A stretch of 43,017 nt of DNA. Origin: Thermoanaerobaculaceae bacterium (lineage in GTDB: Bacteria; Acidobacteriota; Thermoanaerobaculia; Thermoanaerobaculales; Thermoanaerobaculaceae). The notes beneath the pieces are model-generated. The model made no database searches, had not been told where the DNA came from, and was given only the letters and a program-made list of their open reading frames with translations. The stretch covers positions 1 to 43,017 of the forward strand of contig JALOLB010000003.1 in assembly GCA_025456225.1 (NCBI GenBank), given 5' to 3'. Both the position numbers and the translations under genes were made by a program. Shown here piece by piece: positions 1 through 9,766 of the stretch (its first letter is position 1; every line of letters begins with the position of its first letter).

Positions 1-1
1 C

Positions 2-754
2 ACCGACGTGGCGGCGCGCGGCCTCGACATCGAGCAGCTCTCCCACGTCTTCAACTTCGACGTCCCCTCGACCTCGGAGGCGTACGTGCACCGCATCGGC
101 CGGGTCGGCCGTGCCGGCCGCGCCGGCATCGTGGTCACCCTCGCCGAGCCGCGCGAGCACCGGCTGCTGCGCAACATCGAGCACGCCACGAAGCAGAAGA
201 TCCACGTCGACCGGCTGCCGACCCTCGCCGACCTGCGGGCGAAGCGGCTCGACATGACCCGCGCCGCCGTGCACGAGCTGCTGGTCGAGGACGACCTCGA
301 CGAGGTGCGGGTCGTGGTCGAGTCGCTGGCGAGCGAGTTCGACCTCATGCAGGTGGCGCTCGCCGCCGTGAAGCTCGCCCACCGGGCCGAGAACCGCTCG
401 GGCGACGAGGGGGAGGAGATCCCGGCGCTGGCCGTGGAGCCGCCGCGGCCGCACCAGCCGGCACCCCGTCGCGGCGCCGGCGCCAGGCCCCCGCGGGGCG
501 AGCGGCGCAGCCAGCCCGATGCCTCCATGACGCGCATCGTCTTCTCTGCCGGGCGCCGCGCCGGGCTGCGTCCCAAGGACCTGGTCGGGGCGATCACCGG
601 CGAGGCCGGGGTGGAGGGCAGCGCCGTGGGGGCCATCGACATCGGCGACAGCGCCTCCGTCGTCGAGGTGGCCTCGGAGGTGGCGCCGCAGGTGCTGCGC
701 GCCCTGCGCGGCACCCGCATCAAGGGCATGCGGGTCCGCGTCAACAAGGCGTAG
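2..754 (+). CDS. DEAD-box RNA helicase, C-terminal part with DbpA-like RNA-binding domain (5' truncated by window)
   Basis: Frame is open from base 2: [40 protein letters not shown] matches helicase motifs V/VI; C-terminal [23 protein letters not shown]...[12 protein letters not shown] resembles the DbpA RNA-binding domain. Confidence 0.93.
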   Translation, partial: TDVAARGLDIEQLSHVFNFDVPSTSEAYVHRIGRVGRAGRAGIVVTLAEPREHRLLRNIEHATKQKIHVDRLPTLADLRAKRLDMTRAAVHELLVEDDLDEVRVVVESLASEFDLMQVALAAVKLAHRAENRSGDEGEEIPALAVEPPRPHQPAPRRGAGARPPRGERRSQPDASMTRIVFSAGRRAGLRPKDLVGAITGEAGVEGSAVGAIDIGDSASVVEVASEVAPQVLRALRGTRIKGMRVRVNKA

Positions 755-811
755 CCTGCGTGTCTGTGCGCCGCCGCACCGCCTATACTGGCGCGTGCTC
801 GGAGACGCCCG

Positions 812-2413
812 ATGGCTCGCCTGCTGCTGAAGGAAGGTCCCGGCGTGAGCGGTGGGCCCACGGCGTTCGAGCTGGCAGACGGCGAGACCCGGGTCGGGCG
901 GGATCGCGACAACGACCTGGTCGTCGACGACTTCGCGGTGTCGCGTCGGCACGCGGTGGTCCGGCGCCTCCCCGACGGGTTCTGGATCGAGGACCAGGGG
1001 AGCGCCAACGGCACCTCGGTGGGCGGCGTCCCCGTCGACCGACAGCTCCTGCGCCACGGCGACCGGGTGGAGATCGGGCAGACGGTCCTCGTCTTCGAGG
1101 ATCCGGGCGCCACGGTGCTGGTGGGCCGGCCTGACGGGGTCGGAACAACCGCTGCTGCCCCGCCCATCGTGGGTACACGGCCGGCCGTGGCGAGGGTCGT
1201 GGCTCCCGCTCCCATGGCCGTGCCATCCCCCGGGCCCACCGGTCCACTGCCGGGTATCGCCTGCTCGCGGTGCGGCCGGGTGAACCCCCCGGGGAACCGC
1301 TTCTGCATCGGGTGCGGCGCGCCCCTGGGAGCTCCGGCCACGGTGCCGCCGCCCACCGCCCCACGACCTTCCCGACCTGCCGCCGCACCGCGCCCGCCGC
1401 CGCCGTGGTCGCTGGTGGTGGGGCTGTTTGCCCTGGCGGTGGTGCTGGGCGGTGTGGTGGCGGGCGTCCTCGTGACCAGGAGGATGCCGGTGTCCGACCC
1501 GGCCGTGGCGGCGGCCGCCCGGCAGTTCCAGGTGATGGCCCGGGAGGACATGACAGCCGCGGCGGGGCACTTCGCGGCCCCGTCCGCCCGCCAGCGCCTC
1601 GAGGCCATGGCCCTGCCCGCCCTTCCCGACATGCCCTCGCAGGCCGGGTGGCGGTACCTGCTCACGGCCTGCCTCGTGCGCGAGGGGCGGCCGGCCCGGA
1701 GCGGGTACCTCGTCGCGTTCCACAGCCCCTGGAGCGATGTCACGCTTCTGACGGTGTGGGCCACGGCCGCAACCGGTGCGCCGAGGATGGTCGACGTCGA
1801 GCTGCTCACCGGAGACGCGCTGCGGGGGCGCGGCCAGTCGGAGCCCGCGCCGGCCTGGCTGCGGGCCGACGCGGACGCTGCCAGGGTCGCCGCCAGCGGG
1901 GCCACCGCGTGGGTGCAGGCGTTCGACCGCACGCTCCGCGGCCCGGCGTGGTGGCGCTCGTCCTGGCGCGCCGCGTTGCCGGAGCAGGACCAACCGGGTA
2001 CGCTCGACGCGATCGTGCGCGCCGCAGGCGGCCAGGTGGGCCGGGCTCTGGGCACGCTGACTCGGCCGGCCGATCCCGCAGCGGTGGAGCCCCGGGACGC
2101 GCGGCTGCGCGAGCGGCTCCTGTCGGCGCTGGACGAGCTCTGCCAGGGAAGCCGGGCCGAGCTGCTGGTCGAGGCCAGCGCCACGACGCCCGACACGGCC
2201 CGAGAGGTGATGGACACGAGTGGCGCCGAGTGGTGCGGGTTCCACGCGGTGGGGCTGGCCCGGGGGAGCCGGTCCTGGGTCCTGCTCCTGGCCCCCGGAG
2301 AGCTGGGGGGCCGCTTCGCCGCCATCGAGGCCATCGACCTGGGCGACCGCGCCCGGATCGAGAGGATCGAGGTCCTGAGCCTTCCGGACGTTCCGGCTGA
2401 CGCCCGCCCCTGA
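812..2413 (+). CDS. FHA-domain protein with zinc ribbon and single transmembrane helix
   Basis: FHA motifs VGRDRDNDLVVDDFAVSRRHAVV...GSANGTSVGG; zinc ribbon CSRCGRVNPPGNRFCIGCGAPL; TM segment SLVVGLFALAVVLGGVVAGVLV; TATACT -10-like box at about 784. Confidence 0.88.
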   Translation: MARLLLKEGPGVSGGPTAFELADGETRVGRDRDNDLVVDDFAVSRRHAVVRRLPDGFWIEDQGSANGTSVGGVPVDRQLLRHGDRVEIGQTVLVFEDPGATVLVGRPDGVGTTAAAPPIVGTRPAVARVVAPAPMAVPSPGPTGPLPGIACSRCGRVNPPGNRFCIGCGAPLGAPATVPPPTAPRPSRPAAAPRPPPPWSLVVGLFALAVVLGGVVAGVLVTRRMPVSDPAVAAAARQFQVMAREDMTAAAGHFAAPSARQRLEAMALPALPDMPSQAGWRYLLTACLVREGRPARSGYLVAFHSPWSDVTLLTVWATAATGAPRMVDVELLTGDALRGRGQSEPAPAWLRADADAARVAASGATAWVQAFDRTLRGPAWWRSSWRAALPEQDQPGTLDAIVRAAGGQVGRALGTLTRPADPAAVEPRDARLRERLLSALDELCQGSRAELLVEASATTPDTAREVMDTSGAEWCGFHAVGLARGSRSWVLLLAPGELGGRFAAIEAIDLGDRARIERIEVLSLPDVPADARP

Positions 2414-2455
2414 CCGCTCGGAGCGCGGGAAGGAACCGGGGGAACACGTCGCCAC

Positions 2456-2625
2456 GTGGTCGTGGACGTGGACGTGGACGTGGCCGTGGATGTGGACCTG
2501 GTCCCTCGCGTCGGCACGTGTCGTGAGGCACACGGTAGTCCCACGGGGTGCTTCGGTGAGGTTCTCGCAGTGGGTGTCAGTCTCGCAGCATTCCCGTCCA
2601 CGTCCACGTCCACCTCCACGTCCAC
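2456..2625. repeat. Facing inverted pair of degenerate hexamer arrays: (GTGGAC)n at 2456-2503 and (GTCCAC)n at 2596-2625
   Basis: Read directly: GTGGTC GTGGAC GTGGAC GTGGAC GTGGCC GTGGAT GTGGAC CTGGTC ... GTCCAC GTCCAC GTCCAC CTCCAC GTCCAC. Confidence 0.9.
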
Positions 2626-2700
2626 GTTGCCCTGCGTGACGATCGGCGCCGAGTGCGCCCTCGTACGAGTGGATCACAACCTCCCGGGCGCCCGTCGACC

Positions 2701-2740
2701 TTGACATGCAACCAAAGTGATATCACCATCGTATCAGCAC
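2701..2740 (+). promoter_or_regulatory. Putative promoter/operator of the SPFH-RHH pair
   Basis: TTGACA at 2701 followed by perfect palindrome GTGATATCAC (about 2717-2726) and a TGATA...TATCA inverted repeat; RBS GGAGGTG before ATG 2755. Confidence 0.4.
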
Positions 2741-2754
2741 GCGGAGGTGCTGCG

Positions 2755-3657
2755 ATGAGCAACGAGAGGATTTACAAGCCGTGGTCGGGGTGGGGCATGC
2801 TGGTGCTCAACATCCTCGCCTTCCCGGCACTCATGGTGTCGTTCGTCTACGTCGTGACGCGGCTCGACAGCCAGCAGATGGCCCCGATCACGGGGGTGCC
2901 GATGCTGATCGGCATCCTCCTGCTGCTCGGCTGCAACGGCCTCGTGTCGGCCGGGTTCATCATCCTGCAGCCGAACCTGGCCGCCGTGCTGGTGCTGTTC
3001 GGGCGCTACATCGGGACGGTCAAGGACAACGGCTTCTGGTGGGTGAACCCCTTCGCCTCGAAGCGCCGGGTGTCGCTGCGCGCCCACAACCTCAACAGCG
3101 AGAAGCTGAAGGTCAACGACAAGGCGGGCAACCCGATCGAGATCGCCGCGGTCATCGTGTGGCGGGTGCGGGACACCTTCGCGTCCTGCTTCGACGTCGA
3201 GAACTACGTCGACTACGTGACGACCCAGAGCGAGTCGGCGCTCCGCCACCTGGCCTCGGCCTACCCGTACGACTCCTGGGAGGAGGGCCCCGACCAGGTG
3301 GAGTCGCTGCGCGGCAACATCGACGAGGTCTCGCTGGCCCTCGAGAAGGAGCTGCAGGTGCGCCTCGGCAAGGCCGGCGTCGAGGTCATGGAGGCCCGGC
3401 TGTCGCACCTCGCGTACGCCTCCGAGATCGCCGGCGCGATGTTGCAGCGCCAGCAGGCCTCGGCCATCATCGCGGCGCGCCAGAAGATCGTCGAGGGCGC
3501 CGTGGGCATGGTCCAGATGGCGCTCGAGAAGCTCTCCCGGGACAACATCGTCGAGCTGGACGCCGAGCGCCGGGCCGCCATGGTCTCGAACCTCCTCGTG
3601 GTGCTGTGCGGCGAGAAGGAGGCCCACCCGGTCATCAACGCGGGCTCGCTGTACTGA
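2755..3657 (+). CDS. SPFH/Band-7 domain membrane protein
   Basis: Two N-terminal TM segments, then [57 protein letters not shown], typical SPFH core; ATG with upstream GGAGG. Confidence 0.88.
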   Translation: MSNERIYKPWSGWGMLVLNILAFPALMVSFVYVVTRLDSQQMAPITGVPMLIGILLLLGCNGLVSAGFIILQPNLAAVLVLFGRYIGTVKDNGFWWVNPFASKRRVSLRAHNLNSEKLKVNDKAGNPIEIAAVIVWRVRDTFASCFDVENYVDYVTTQSESALRHLASAYPYDSWEEGPDQVESLRGNIDEVSLALEKELQVRLGKAGVEVMEARLSHLAYASEIAGAMLQRQQASAIIAARQKIVEGAVGMVQMALEKLSRDNIVELDAERRAAMVSNLLVVLCGEKEAHPVINAGSLY

Positions 3658-3666
3658 GGTGAGGCC

Positions 3667-3861
3667 GTGGCGGACAAGAAGCCGTTCTTGCTCCGCATCA
3701 GCCCCGAGCTGTGGGAGGAGCTGCAGCGCTGGGCCGCCGACGAGCTGCGCTCGGTGAACGGCCAGATCGAGTTCCTGCTGCGCCAGGCGGTGGTCGAGCG
3801 GCGGCGGGGGCGGTCGGGACGATCGCCGGCACCGCCACCGGAGGAGAAGGACAGGCTGTGA
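3667..3861 (+). CDS. Small ribbon-helix-helix (Arc/HicB-antitoxin-like) protein
   Basis: 64 aa: [43 protein letters not shown] matches the RHH pattern; GTG start 6 nt after the SPFH stop. Confidence 0.78.
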   Translation: MADKKPFLLRISPELWEELQRWAADELRSVNGQIEFLLRQAVVERRRGRSGRSPAPPPEEKDRL

Positions 3862-3864
3862 GTC

Positions 3865-3888
3865 AGGGGCGACCGCGAGGTCGCCCCT
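3865..3888 (+). terminator. Stem-loop terminator candidate downstream of the RHH gene
   Basis: AGGGGCGACC-GCGA-GGTCGCCCCT: perfect 10-bp stem, 4-nt loop, followed by TCGTTG. Confidence 0.65.
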
Positions 3889-3934
3889 TCGTTGTCCGCT
3901 GGCGTATCCATAAGTGCGAAGGACAGGTCCGGCT

Positions 3935-5227
3935 TCACGTCCGTCCTGCAGTCGCCGCCGGGGGTCCCTCGTCGCGGATGACGACGCCGCTGTGCATCAC
4001 CAGCCGCACGTCCGTGAGGGCCTCGAGGTCGGCGAGCGGGTCCCCGCGCACCACGAGCAGGTCGGCGGTCTTCCCCGCCTCGACGGTGCCGAGCCGGTCG
4101 CCGAGCCCGCACACCCGCGCGCCGTTCCGGGTGGCCGCCTGGATGATCGCCGCCGGGGACATCCCGGCCTGCCGCATGGCGTCGATCTCGATCATCGGCA
4201 TGCCGAGCTCGAACTCGGCGTCGTACCCTCCGAAGTCGGTGCCCATCGCCACCTCGCCGCCCGCCGCCAGGAAGCGCGCCAGGTTGCTGATGGCAGCCGG
4301 CTTGTGCCCGTACCCGACCCAGTGCCACAGCTCGAGGGTCGGGACCCAGACGATGCCATGTGCAGCGACCTGGCTCGCCATCTCCAGGCTCAGGGTGGTG
4401 ACCGGCATGTGGGCGATGTCGTCCACCCCGGCGGCCACGGCGCGCGGGACGTCCACGCTCACCGTCAGGTGGACGGAGACTCCGAGCCCGCGCGCGTGCG
4501 CCTCGCTCACCACGGCCGCCGCCTCGGCGGCGTCGAGTGAGGGGATGACGCGGCCGAAGTCCTGCCCGCACTCGAGGGCGATCTTGATCACGCCGGCCCC
4601 TTCCCCGGCGAGCTGCGCCACGGCCGAGCGGGCCTCGTCCGGGGTCCGGACCGTCACCGCGTTGGTCGAGCCCCAGGGGACGATCGGGTAGCCTCCCGGC
4701 ACGGTGATGAACGGGCCGGCGGCCACCACCCGGGCGAGCTGCGGATCGCCGTTCTGCCGGGCCACCAGGTCGTAGGTCCGGGGCCCGCCCAGATCCCGTA
4801 CCGTCGTGACGCCGGCCTGCGCCCAGGCGCGCAGGCGGTCGACCTGGTAGCGGCAGTGCACGTGGGCGTTGATGAACCCGGGCAGGATCGTGGACCCGGT
4901 GACGTCGAGGACCACGGCTCGCGGCGGGATCACGATCTGGTCACGCGAGCCGGCGAACTGGATCAGCCCGCCCTCGACCACGACCACCGCGTCCCGCAGC
5001 GGCTCCGCCCCCGTGCCGTCGAGCAGCGTGCCACCGAGCAGCACCACGGGCCGAACCCGCTCGAGCCTCCGGCGGGGGACCCTCGGGGTTTCTCCGGATT
5101 CACGGGCGGCCACGGGCGCCACGGCCACCTGGTGTTGCCCCGCGGTGCCAGGCTGGCTGGCCTTGGTTGACCACGCCACGGCGGCCAGCCCGATTGCACC
5201 TGCAGCGGCCAACGCACGACGTGACAC
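3935..5227 (-). CDS. Exported amidohydrolase family protein (imidazolonepropionase/prolidase-like), Tat-like signal
   Basis: GTG start, [19 protein letters not shown] signal; [18 protein letters not shown] metal motif; [44 protein letters not shown]-terminal [14 protein letters not shown]. Confidence 0.87.
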   Translation of the reverse strand: MSRRALAAAGAIGLAAVAWSTKASQPGTAGQHQVAVAPVAARESGETPRVPRRRLERVRPVVLLGGTLLDGTGAEPLRDAVVVVEGGLIQFAGSRDQIVIPPRAVVLDVTGSTILPGFINAHVHCRYQVDRLRAWAQAGVTTVRDLGGPRTYDLVARQNGDPQLARVVAAGPFITVPGGYPIVPWGSTNAVTVRTPDEARSAVAQLAGEGAGVIKIALECGQDFGRVIPSLDAAEAAAVVSEAHARGLGVSVHLTVSVDVPRAVAAGVDDIAHMPVTTLSLEMASQVAAHGIVWVPTLELWHWVGYGHKPAAISNLARFLAAGGEVAMGTDFGGYDAEFELGMPMIEIDAMRQAGMSPAAIIQAATRNGARVCGLGDRLGTVEAGKTADLLVVRGDPLADLEALTDVRLVMHSGVVIRDEGPPAATAGRT

Positions 5228-5458
5228 GTCCCACCTCCGCGCAGCACGACAGAGCTGGGGGCTGCCGCGTGGGACCCGGTCGATGCCCCCGCCTCGTGCT
5301 TGTCGCTCGGCTCCAGTTGTACACCAGCCCCTGTCCGGTGTCTCGCCTGTGGGGACGGAAAGCCTCCCCAGCGGGACGTCTGACCCCGGGACGGGACGAC
5401 TACAACCCACCGGATGCCCGGGAGGGGGTGTCGGGTCGGTAGAATGGGCGCAGCCCTC

Positions 5459-8400
5459 ATGGCCGACGTGACGCCCCACTGCCCCGTGCACCCGGACGTG
5501 CCGCTCGAGCCGCGCCGCCGGGGCTGGAGCTGCCCGGTCTGCGCGCGCCGGGTGCTCACCTTCCGGCAGTGGCCGCGCCCCGAGGGTCGGGTCGAGGTTG
5601 CGAGGCCGGAGGCCGATCCCGTCCTCGATCGGCTGCCGTGGATCGTCGCGCCCCACCTCGCTGCCGCCCGCGACACGACCCGGCCGGCCGCCGAGCGGCT
5701 CGACCACGCCGTCCAGGCGGCGTGCAACGCGGTACGTCTGGCGGTGGCGCTGCTCCTCGCCGGTGCCCGCCACCGTGGCATCACCGACCCCGGGCTGTGC
5801 GATGCGCTGGGCCGGCTCGCCCTGCCCGGGTGGCAGGGGTGGATCGGGCTGGGGGATCGTCTGGCCGGGGAGGAGGGGTTGCAGGCGGGCGGCCCCTGGT
5901 CGGCCGGCCTGGTCGGGGCGTGGCGCGACCTGAGCTCGCGCGGCGTTCTGGCTCGACTCGTCGCCACTCCCGCGGTGCCGGCCGACGGGGAGCTGGACGC
6001 GGTGCTCGACCGCGTCGCGGCGGATGCCGCAGAGGTCGTCGCGGCCCTCTTCGGAGCCGGAGACCCTCGACTGCTGCGGGTGGTCGCGCGCGAGCCCTGC
6101 CGGGTGATCTCGCTGCACGGCGTGCATGCCGATCTCCTCGACGAGGTGGAGGCACCTCGGGACCTCCCCAGCGTGCCCGAGGGCAGCATCCTCGTGGCGG
6201 TGGCCAGTGGCGAGGTGCGACCGCTCGAGCCGTTCCTGCTTCCCGGCGAGCTGGTGGCCGCGGGACAGGGGGTTCATCGGGGCGAGCCGGCGCTGGCCCT
6301 GCTGCTGCCCACGGCGGAGGGAGGGTTCTACCAGGGCGCCGGGGCACCGGTGCAGCTCCGGCAGGACTGGAGCCAGGTGCTTCCCTTCCTGGCGGAAGGC
6401 GACGCGCCGGGACCAGCTCGCATCGGCCGACAGCAGGTGGCGGCGCCGGCCGCGATCCACGCCAGCCGCATCATCGAGCGGCTGCGGCGGCTGCCCTGGC
6501 ACGTCGGGTCCTTCCTCCCCCGTCCGTCCCTGGAGGAGCCGCTCGCCGCGGCGCTCCGCCGTCCGGGTCGCGGCGTCCTCGTGGCGGGGGAGGCGGGCGC
6601 CGGCAAGACGGTGCTCCTGGCGCGGCTGGCGGCGCACCTGCTGGGGGAGGTCGATGGCGAGGAGCTGTCACCTGCCCTGGCGGGCCTGGCGACCAACCCA
6701 CCCGGGGACCCGGACGTGGTCGTCCTGGTGAGTGGTTCCCAGGACTGGGGAGCCGGCCGGGTGGACGGCGGCGCGCACGTGCTCGCGCTGGCCGTGGCCC
6801 GGGCCCTGGGGCTCGAGGGGACGCGGTGTGGGCGCCTGGAGGAGATCCTCGCCTGCCTCGATGCCAGCGGTGCCGCGGACCGCCGGCTGGGACGGAAGGT
6901 CTGGCTGCTTCTCGACGGGCCCGACGAGTCCGAGCACGGCGAGGCCGTGCTGGCCGCCCTGGAGACCGCCCTGAGCTGCCTGACCACCTACCCGTGGCTC
7001 CGGGTCGTCGTCTCGCTCGACACCGTCACCTGCCGCCGTCTCGGCGGTCCCGCCGGGCAGCCTCCGACGCCATTCTCCAACCTCCGTTACCTCAAGAAGT
7101 TTCCGGGCCCGGACGGCGCCGGAGAGCGGCCGTGGCTCGTCGTGCCGCCCGCCTCCCAGGCCGAGCTGCGGGGCTGGTTCGAGCATCGCCAGAAGGCCGA
7201 TCCCTCGCGGGCATGCCCGCTGCCGTTCGCGCTCCTCCCCGATCAGACCCGGGTCGCTCTCGGGAGCCCCCTGCAGATCCAGCTCTTCCACGAGTCCGGC
7301 CACTGGCTCAGCGCCGGGGCGGTTGGGCTCGATGCCCACACACTCATGGCCGGCTTCCTGGTGCGCCGGGGTGAGGCCGAGGGTTGGCCGCTCCGCGACC
7401 TGGCCGAGGCGCTGCTGCAGGCCCGGGCGTCGGGGGTGCCCCTGGCGGCGGGGTGGGAGCGCTGGCGGGCCTGGGTCGAGCCGCCGGGCGGGACCCCACC
7501 CGGGGCGCGATCCCTCGACGGTCCTCTCGAGCGCCTGGTGTCGAGCGGGATCGTGGTCGCACCCGATCCCATGCCCTGGCCGCCCGACCCGTCGCTGCGG
7601 CTGGTGACCGCCCACCCGGTGGTGGCCGAGAGCCTCATACGGTGGGCGCTGCTGCGCGACCTCGCGCCCGGGGCGGTGCCCGGGGCGGGTGACCTCGCGG
7701 CATGGCTGAACCTTGCCCCGGGACACTGGAGCCTGCGGAGCGAGCTGGCCGGGGTGCTCGCTGACCTGGCCGCGCGCCTCACCCACACCGAGTGGCCCCA
7801 GGCCCTGGACGTGTTGCTGCGCGAGGGTGATCCGGAGCTGGCTGCGCAGGCTCTGGCAGAGGCCCTGTCCATCGCCGTGCCACGGGAGGCGGGGGGGCCA
7901 TTGCGGGAGCACTGGCTCGAGGCAGCGCGGTGTTCAACGGACGCGGCGTCCAGGCTTGCCCGGGCCCTGGTCGTGGCCGGGCTGGACGAGCTGCACGGGC
8001 CACCGGGCGGTGGGTTCCGGCTGGGTTTCCAGCGGTCGCTGGTCGAGCACGTACCCGACGACCCCGAGCCGCGAATCGCACTGGTCGCCACGCTGCTCGC
8101 GGTGACGGAAGCCGAGAGCGATCCGGCGGCGACGCTCGGGTACCTCCGCGAGGCACGGACGCATCTGCGCGACCTGCGCCGTCGATGGCCGACCAGCCCT
8201 GGCCTGAGCAGGCTCGAGGCCGCGGTGCTGCCCTGGCTCGGCGAGGCGGCAGCGGTTCTCGGCCACACCGGGGAGGCCGAGAAGGCCCTTCGCATCGCCC
8301 TGCCGATCGTGCGCACCCGGGTCGCCGCGGACCCTTCCGGCAGTCGCTCACGGCAGGCGCTGGCCATGACCCTCGTCACCCTGGCGGACCTCGCCCTCCA

Positions 8401-8986
8401 GGCGGAGCGCCCGGTGGAGGCCGAACGCCTGCTGGAGGAGGCGACAGGCCTGGTGGGAAGCCTGCGAGCCTGCGAGCCGTCCGACCGGGGCCTGCAGCGG
8501 CTGTGGGGTCGCGTGGCGCTGGTGGCCGGCCGGCTCGCCCTGGTGCACCACCGCCTCCCGCAGGCCTGGGAGCTGCTGGAGGAGGCGGTGGCGAGGCTCC
8601 GTCCCCTCGCCGAGCCACCCCGCCATGGTTGGGCTGCCCTGGACTACGGCCTCGCCGTGGTGCGGTTCGCCGATCTGGCCGGGGAGGAGAAGCGGGTCGC
8701 CACGGCGCGCGCCGTGCTGGAGGAGAGCCTGCAGGTCCTGACATCAACTCCGGCCGACCCGGGCGACGCGACGACGACGCTCCTGGAAGCCGAGCTCTGC
8801 TGGCGGCTGGCGGGCCTGGCCTACCACGCCGACGAGGAGCGCGAGCTGGTGCTGCGCAGCTTCCGACTCCTCCAGCCTCTCGCCCGCGACGCGGATCCGC
8901 CTCCCCGCTGGCCCGTGCTGTGGCGCCTGGTCAGCGGACTCGTGCGCGAGCGGGGCTGGGCCGAGCCCACCCGCCCGCCCGGTTGA
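5459..8986 (+). CDS. STAND/NACHT-like P-loop NTPase with N-terminal zinc ribbon and C-terminal TPR-like helical repeats
   Basis: CPVHPDVPLEPRRRGWSCPVCARR zinc ribbon; Walker A GEAGAGKT; Walker B-type KVWLLLDGPDESE; C-terminal helical repeats (EAEKALRIALPIVRTRVAADPSG.. etc.); TAGAAT at about 5442; alternative ATG at 5444. Confidence 0.75.
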   Translation: MADVTPHCPVHPDVPLEPRRRGWSCPVCARRVLTFRQWPRPEGRVEVARPEADPVLDRLPWIVAPHLAAARDTTRPAAERLDHAVQAACNAVRLAVALLLAGARHRGITDPGLCDALGRLALPGWQGWIGLGDRLAGEEGLQAGGPWSAGLVGAWRDLSSRGVLARLVATPAVPADGELDAVLDRVAADAAEVVAALFGAGDPRLLRVVAREPCRVISLHGVHADLLDEVEAPRDLPSVPEGSILVAVASGEVRPLEPFLLPGELVAAGQGVHRGEPALALLLPTAEGGFYQGAGAPVQLRQDWSQVLPFLAEGDAPGPARIGRQQVAAPAAIHASRIIERLRRLPWHVGSFLPRPSLEEPLAAALRRPGRGVLVAGEAGAGKTVLLARLAAHLLGEVDGEELSPALAGLATNPPGDPDVVVLVSGSQDWGAGRVDGGAHVLALAVARALGLEGTRCGRLEEILACLDASGAADRRLGRKVWLLLDGPDESEHGEAVLAALETALSCLTTYPWLRVVVSLDTVTCRRLGGPAGQPPTPFSNLRYLKKFPGPDGAGERPWLVVPPASQAELRGWFEHRQKADPSRACPLPFALLPDQTRVALGSPLQIQLFHESGHWLSAGAVGLDAHTLMAGFLVRRGEAEGWPLRDLAEALLQARASGVPLAAGWERWRAWVEPPGGTPPGARSLDGPLERLVSSGIVVAPDPMPWPPDPSLRLVTAHPVVAESLIRWALLRDLAPGAVPGAGDLAAWLNLAPGHWSLRSELAGVLADLAARLTHTEWPQALDVLLREGDPELAAQALAEALSIAVPREAGGPLREHWLEAARCSTDAASRLARALVVAGLDELHGPPGGGFRLGFQRSLVEHVPDDPEPRIALVATLLAVTEAESDPAATLGYLREARTHLRDLRRRWPTSPGLSRLEAAVLPWLGEAAAVLGHTGEAEKALRIALPIVRTRVAADPSGSRSRQALAMTLVTLADLALQAERPVEAERLLEEATGLVGSLRACEPSDRGLQRLWGRVALVAGRLALVHHRLPQAWELLEEAVARLRPLAEPPRHGWAALDYGLAVVRFADLAGEEKRVATARAVLEESLQVLTSTPADPGDATTTLLEAELCWRLAGLAYHADEERELVLRSFRLLQPLARDADPPPRWPVLWRLVSGLVRERGWAEPTRPPG

Positions 8987-9009
8987 GGATCCACCCTCCC
9001 TCCCTCCCG

Positions 9010-9076
9010 GTGATCAGTGGTCAGTGCTCAGAGGGACGAGACGCCGGGGCGGGCGGGCTCTCTGCTCACTGATCAG
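9010..9076. repeat. Heptamer island B, facing inverted arms of GTGNTCA type
   Basis: GTGATCA GTGGTCA GTGCTCA at 9010-9030; reverse-oriented TGCTCAC TGATCAG at 9063-9076; preceded by CCCTCCCG. Confidence 0.8.
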
Positions 9077-9120
9077 ACGATCCCGCTCGGGCCCGCCGCA
9101 AGGGGGAGCGCCTTGACGGC

Positions 9121-9633
9121 TCAAGGAGCGAGGGCCTGTTGGTGCACGCGCAGCGCCTCGGCTCCGAAGCACACCAGACGAACCTCCAGGACCTCGGAGT
9201 GGGCCGCCAGGAACGCTCGCACCTCGCGCACTGCGATCGCCGCGGCGCGCTCCATCGGGAAGCCGTAGGCGCCGGTCGAGATCGACGGGAAGGCGATGGT
9301 CCGCACCCCGTGCGCGACGGCCAGCTCGAGGCTGCGCCGGTAGCAGGCGGCCAGCAGCCCGTCCTCGCCGTGCCCGCCGCCGCGCCACACCGGGCCCACG
9401 GTGTGGATCACGAGGCGTGCCGGCAGGCGGTACCCCCTCGTGATCCGCGCCTCGCCCGTGGGGCAGCCCCCGAGCGTCCGGCACTCGGCCAGCAGCTCCG
9501 GCCCGGCAGCGCGGTGGATGGCGCCGTCCACCCCGCCGCCGCCGAGCAGGCTCTGGTTGGCCGCGTTGACGATCGCGTCCACCTCCTCCCGGGTGATGTC
9601 CCCCTCCACCACGACGATGCGCCCGTCCGCCAT
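9121..9633 (-). CDS. Macro-domain protein (O-acetyl-ADP-ribose deacetylase family)
   Basis: [73 protein letters not shown]...[17 protein letters not shown] at 9633 chosen over the ORF-track start at 9738. Confidence 0.95.
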   Translation of the reverse strand: MADGRIVVVEGDITREEVDAIVNAANQSLLGGGGVDGAIHRAAGPELLAECRTLGGCPTGEARITRGYRLPARLVIHTVGPVWRGGGHGEDGLLAACYRRSLELAVAHGVRTIAFPSISTGAYGFPMERAAAIAVREVRAFLAAHSEVLEVRLVCFGAEALRVHQQALAP

Positions 9634-9679
9634 GCCCACCTCCGGTGGCACGATTCTATCGCCGCGAGCCATGTGGCTG

Positions 9680-9766
9680 GTGATCAGGGGCCAGAGGGAA
9701 GAAGGGAGGAGCGGCCAGGGCTGCTGATCACCGACCACCGATCCTGATCACGGTGCACCGGTCACT
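9680..9766. repeat. Heptamer island C, facing arms of GTGATCA type, overlapping the 3' end of pbpC
   Basis: GTGATCA GGGGCCA GAGGGAA at 9680-9700; reverse-oriented TGATCAC CGACCAC CGATC...TGATCAC at 9725-9751, then GGTGCACCGGTCACTG. Confidence 0.65.

Noticed and set aside
760-1388. Overlapping ORFs 760-1134 (+) and 783-1388 (-) over the FHA gene
   Set aside because: Arg/Pro-rich frame shadows of the FHA coding sequence.
2456-2704. Small ORF MVVDVDVDVAVDVDLV
   Set aside because: It is only the translation of the hexamer repeat, with no RBS or conserved content.
5444-9633. STAND NTPase plus macro-domain gene as one defence operon
   Set aside because: The genes are convergent with a repeat island between them, so co-transcription is not supported. 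Each is listed separately.
9634-9738. Upstream extension of the macro-domain protein ([27 protein letters not shown]...)
   Set aside because: It is translated from repeat island C; the macro fold starts naturally at [12 protein letters not shown] (9633).
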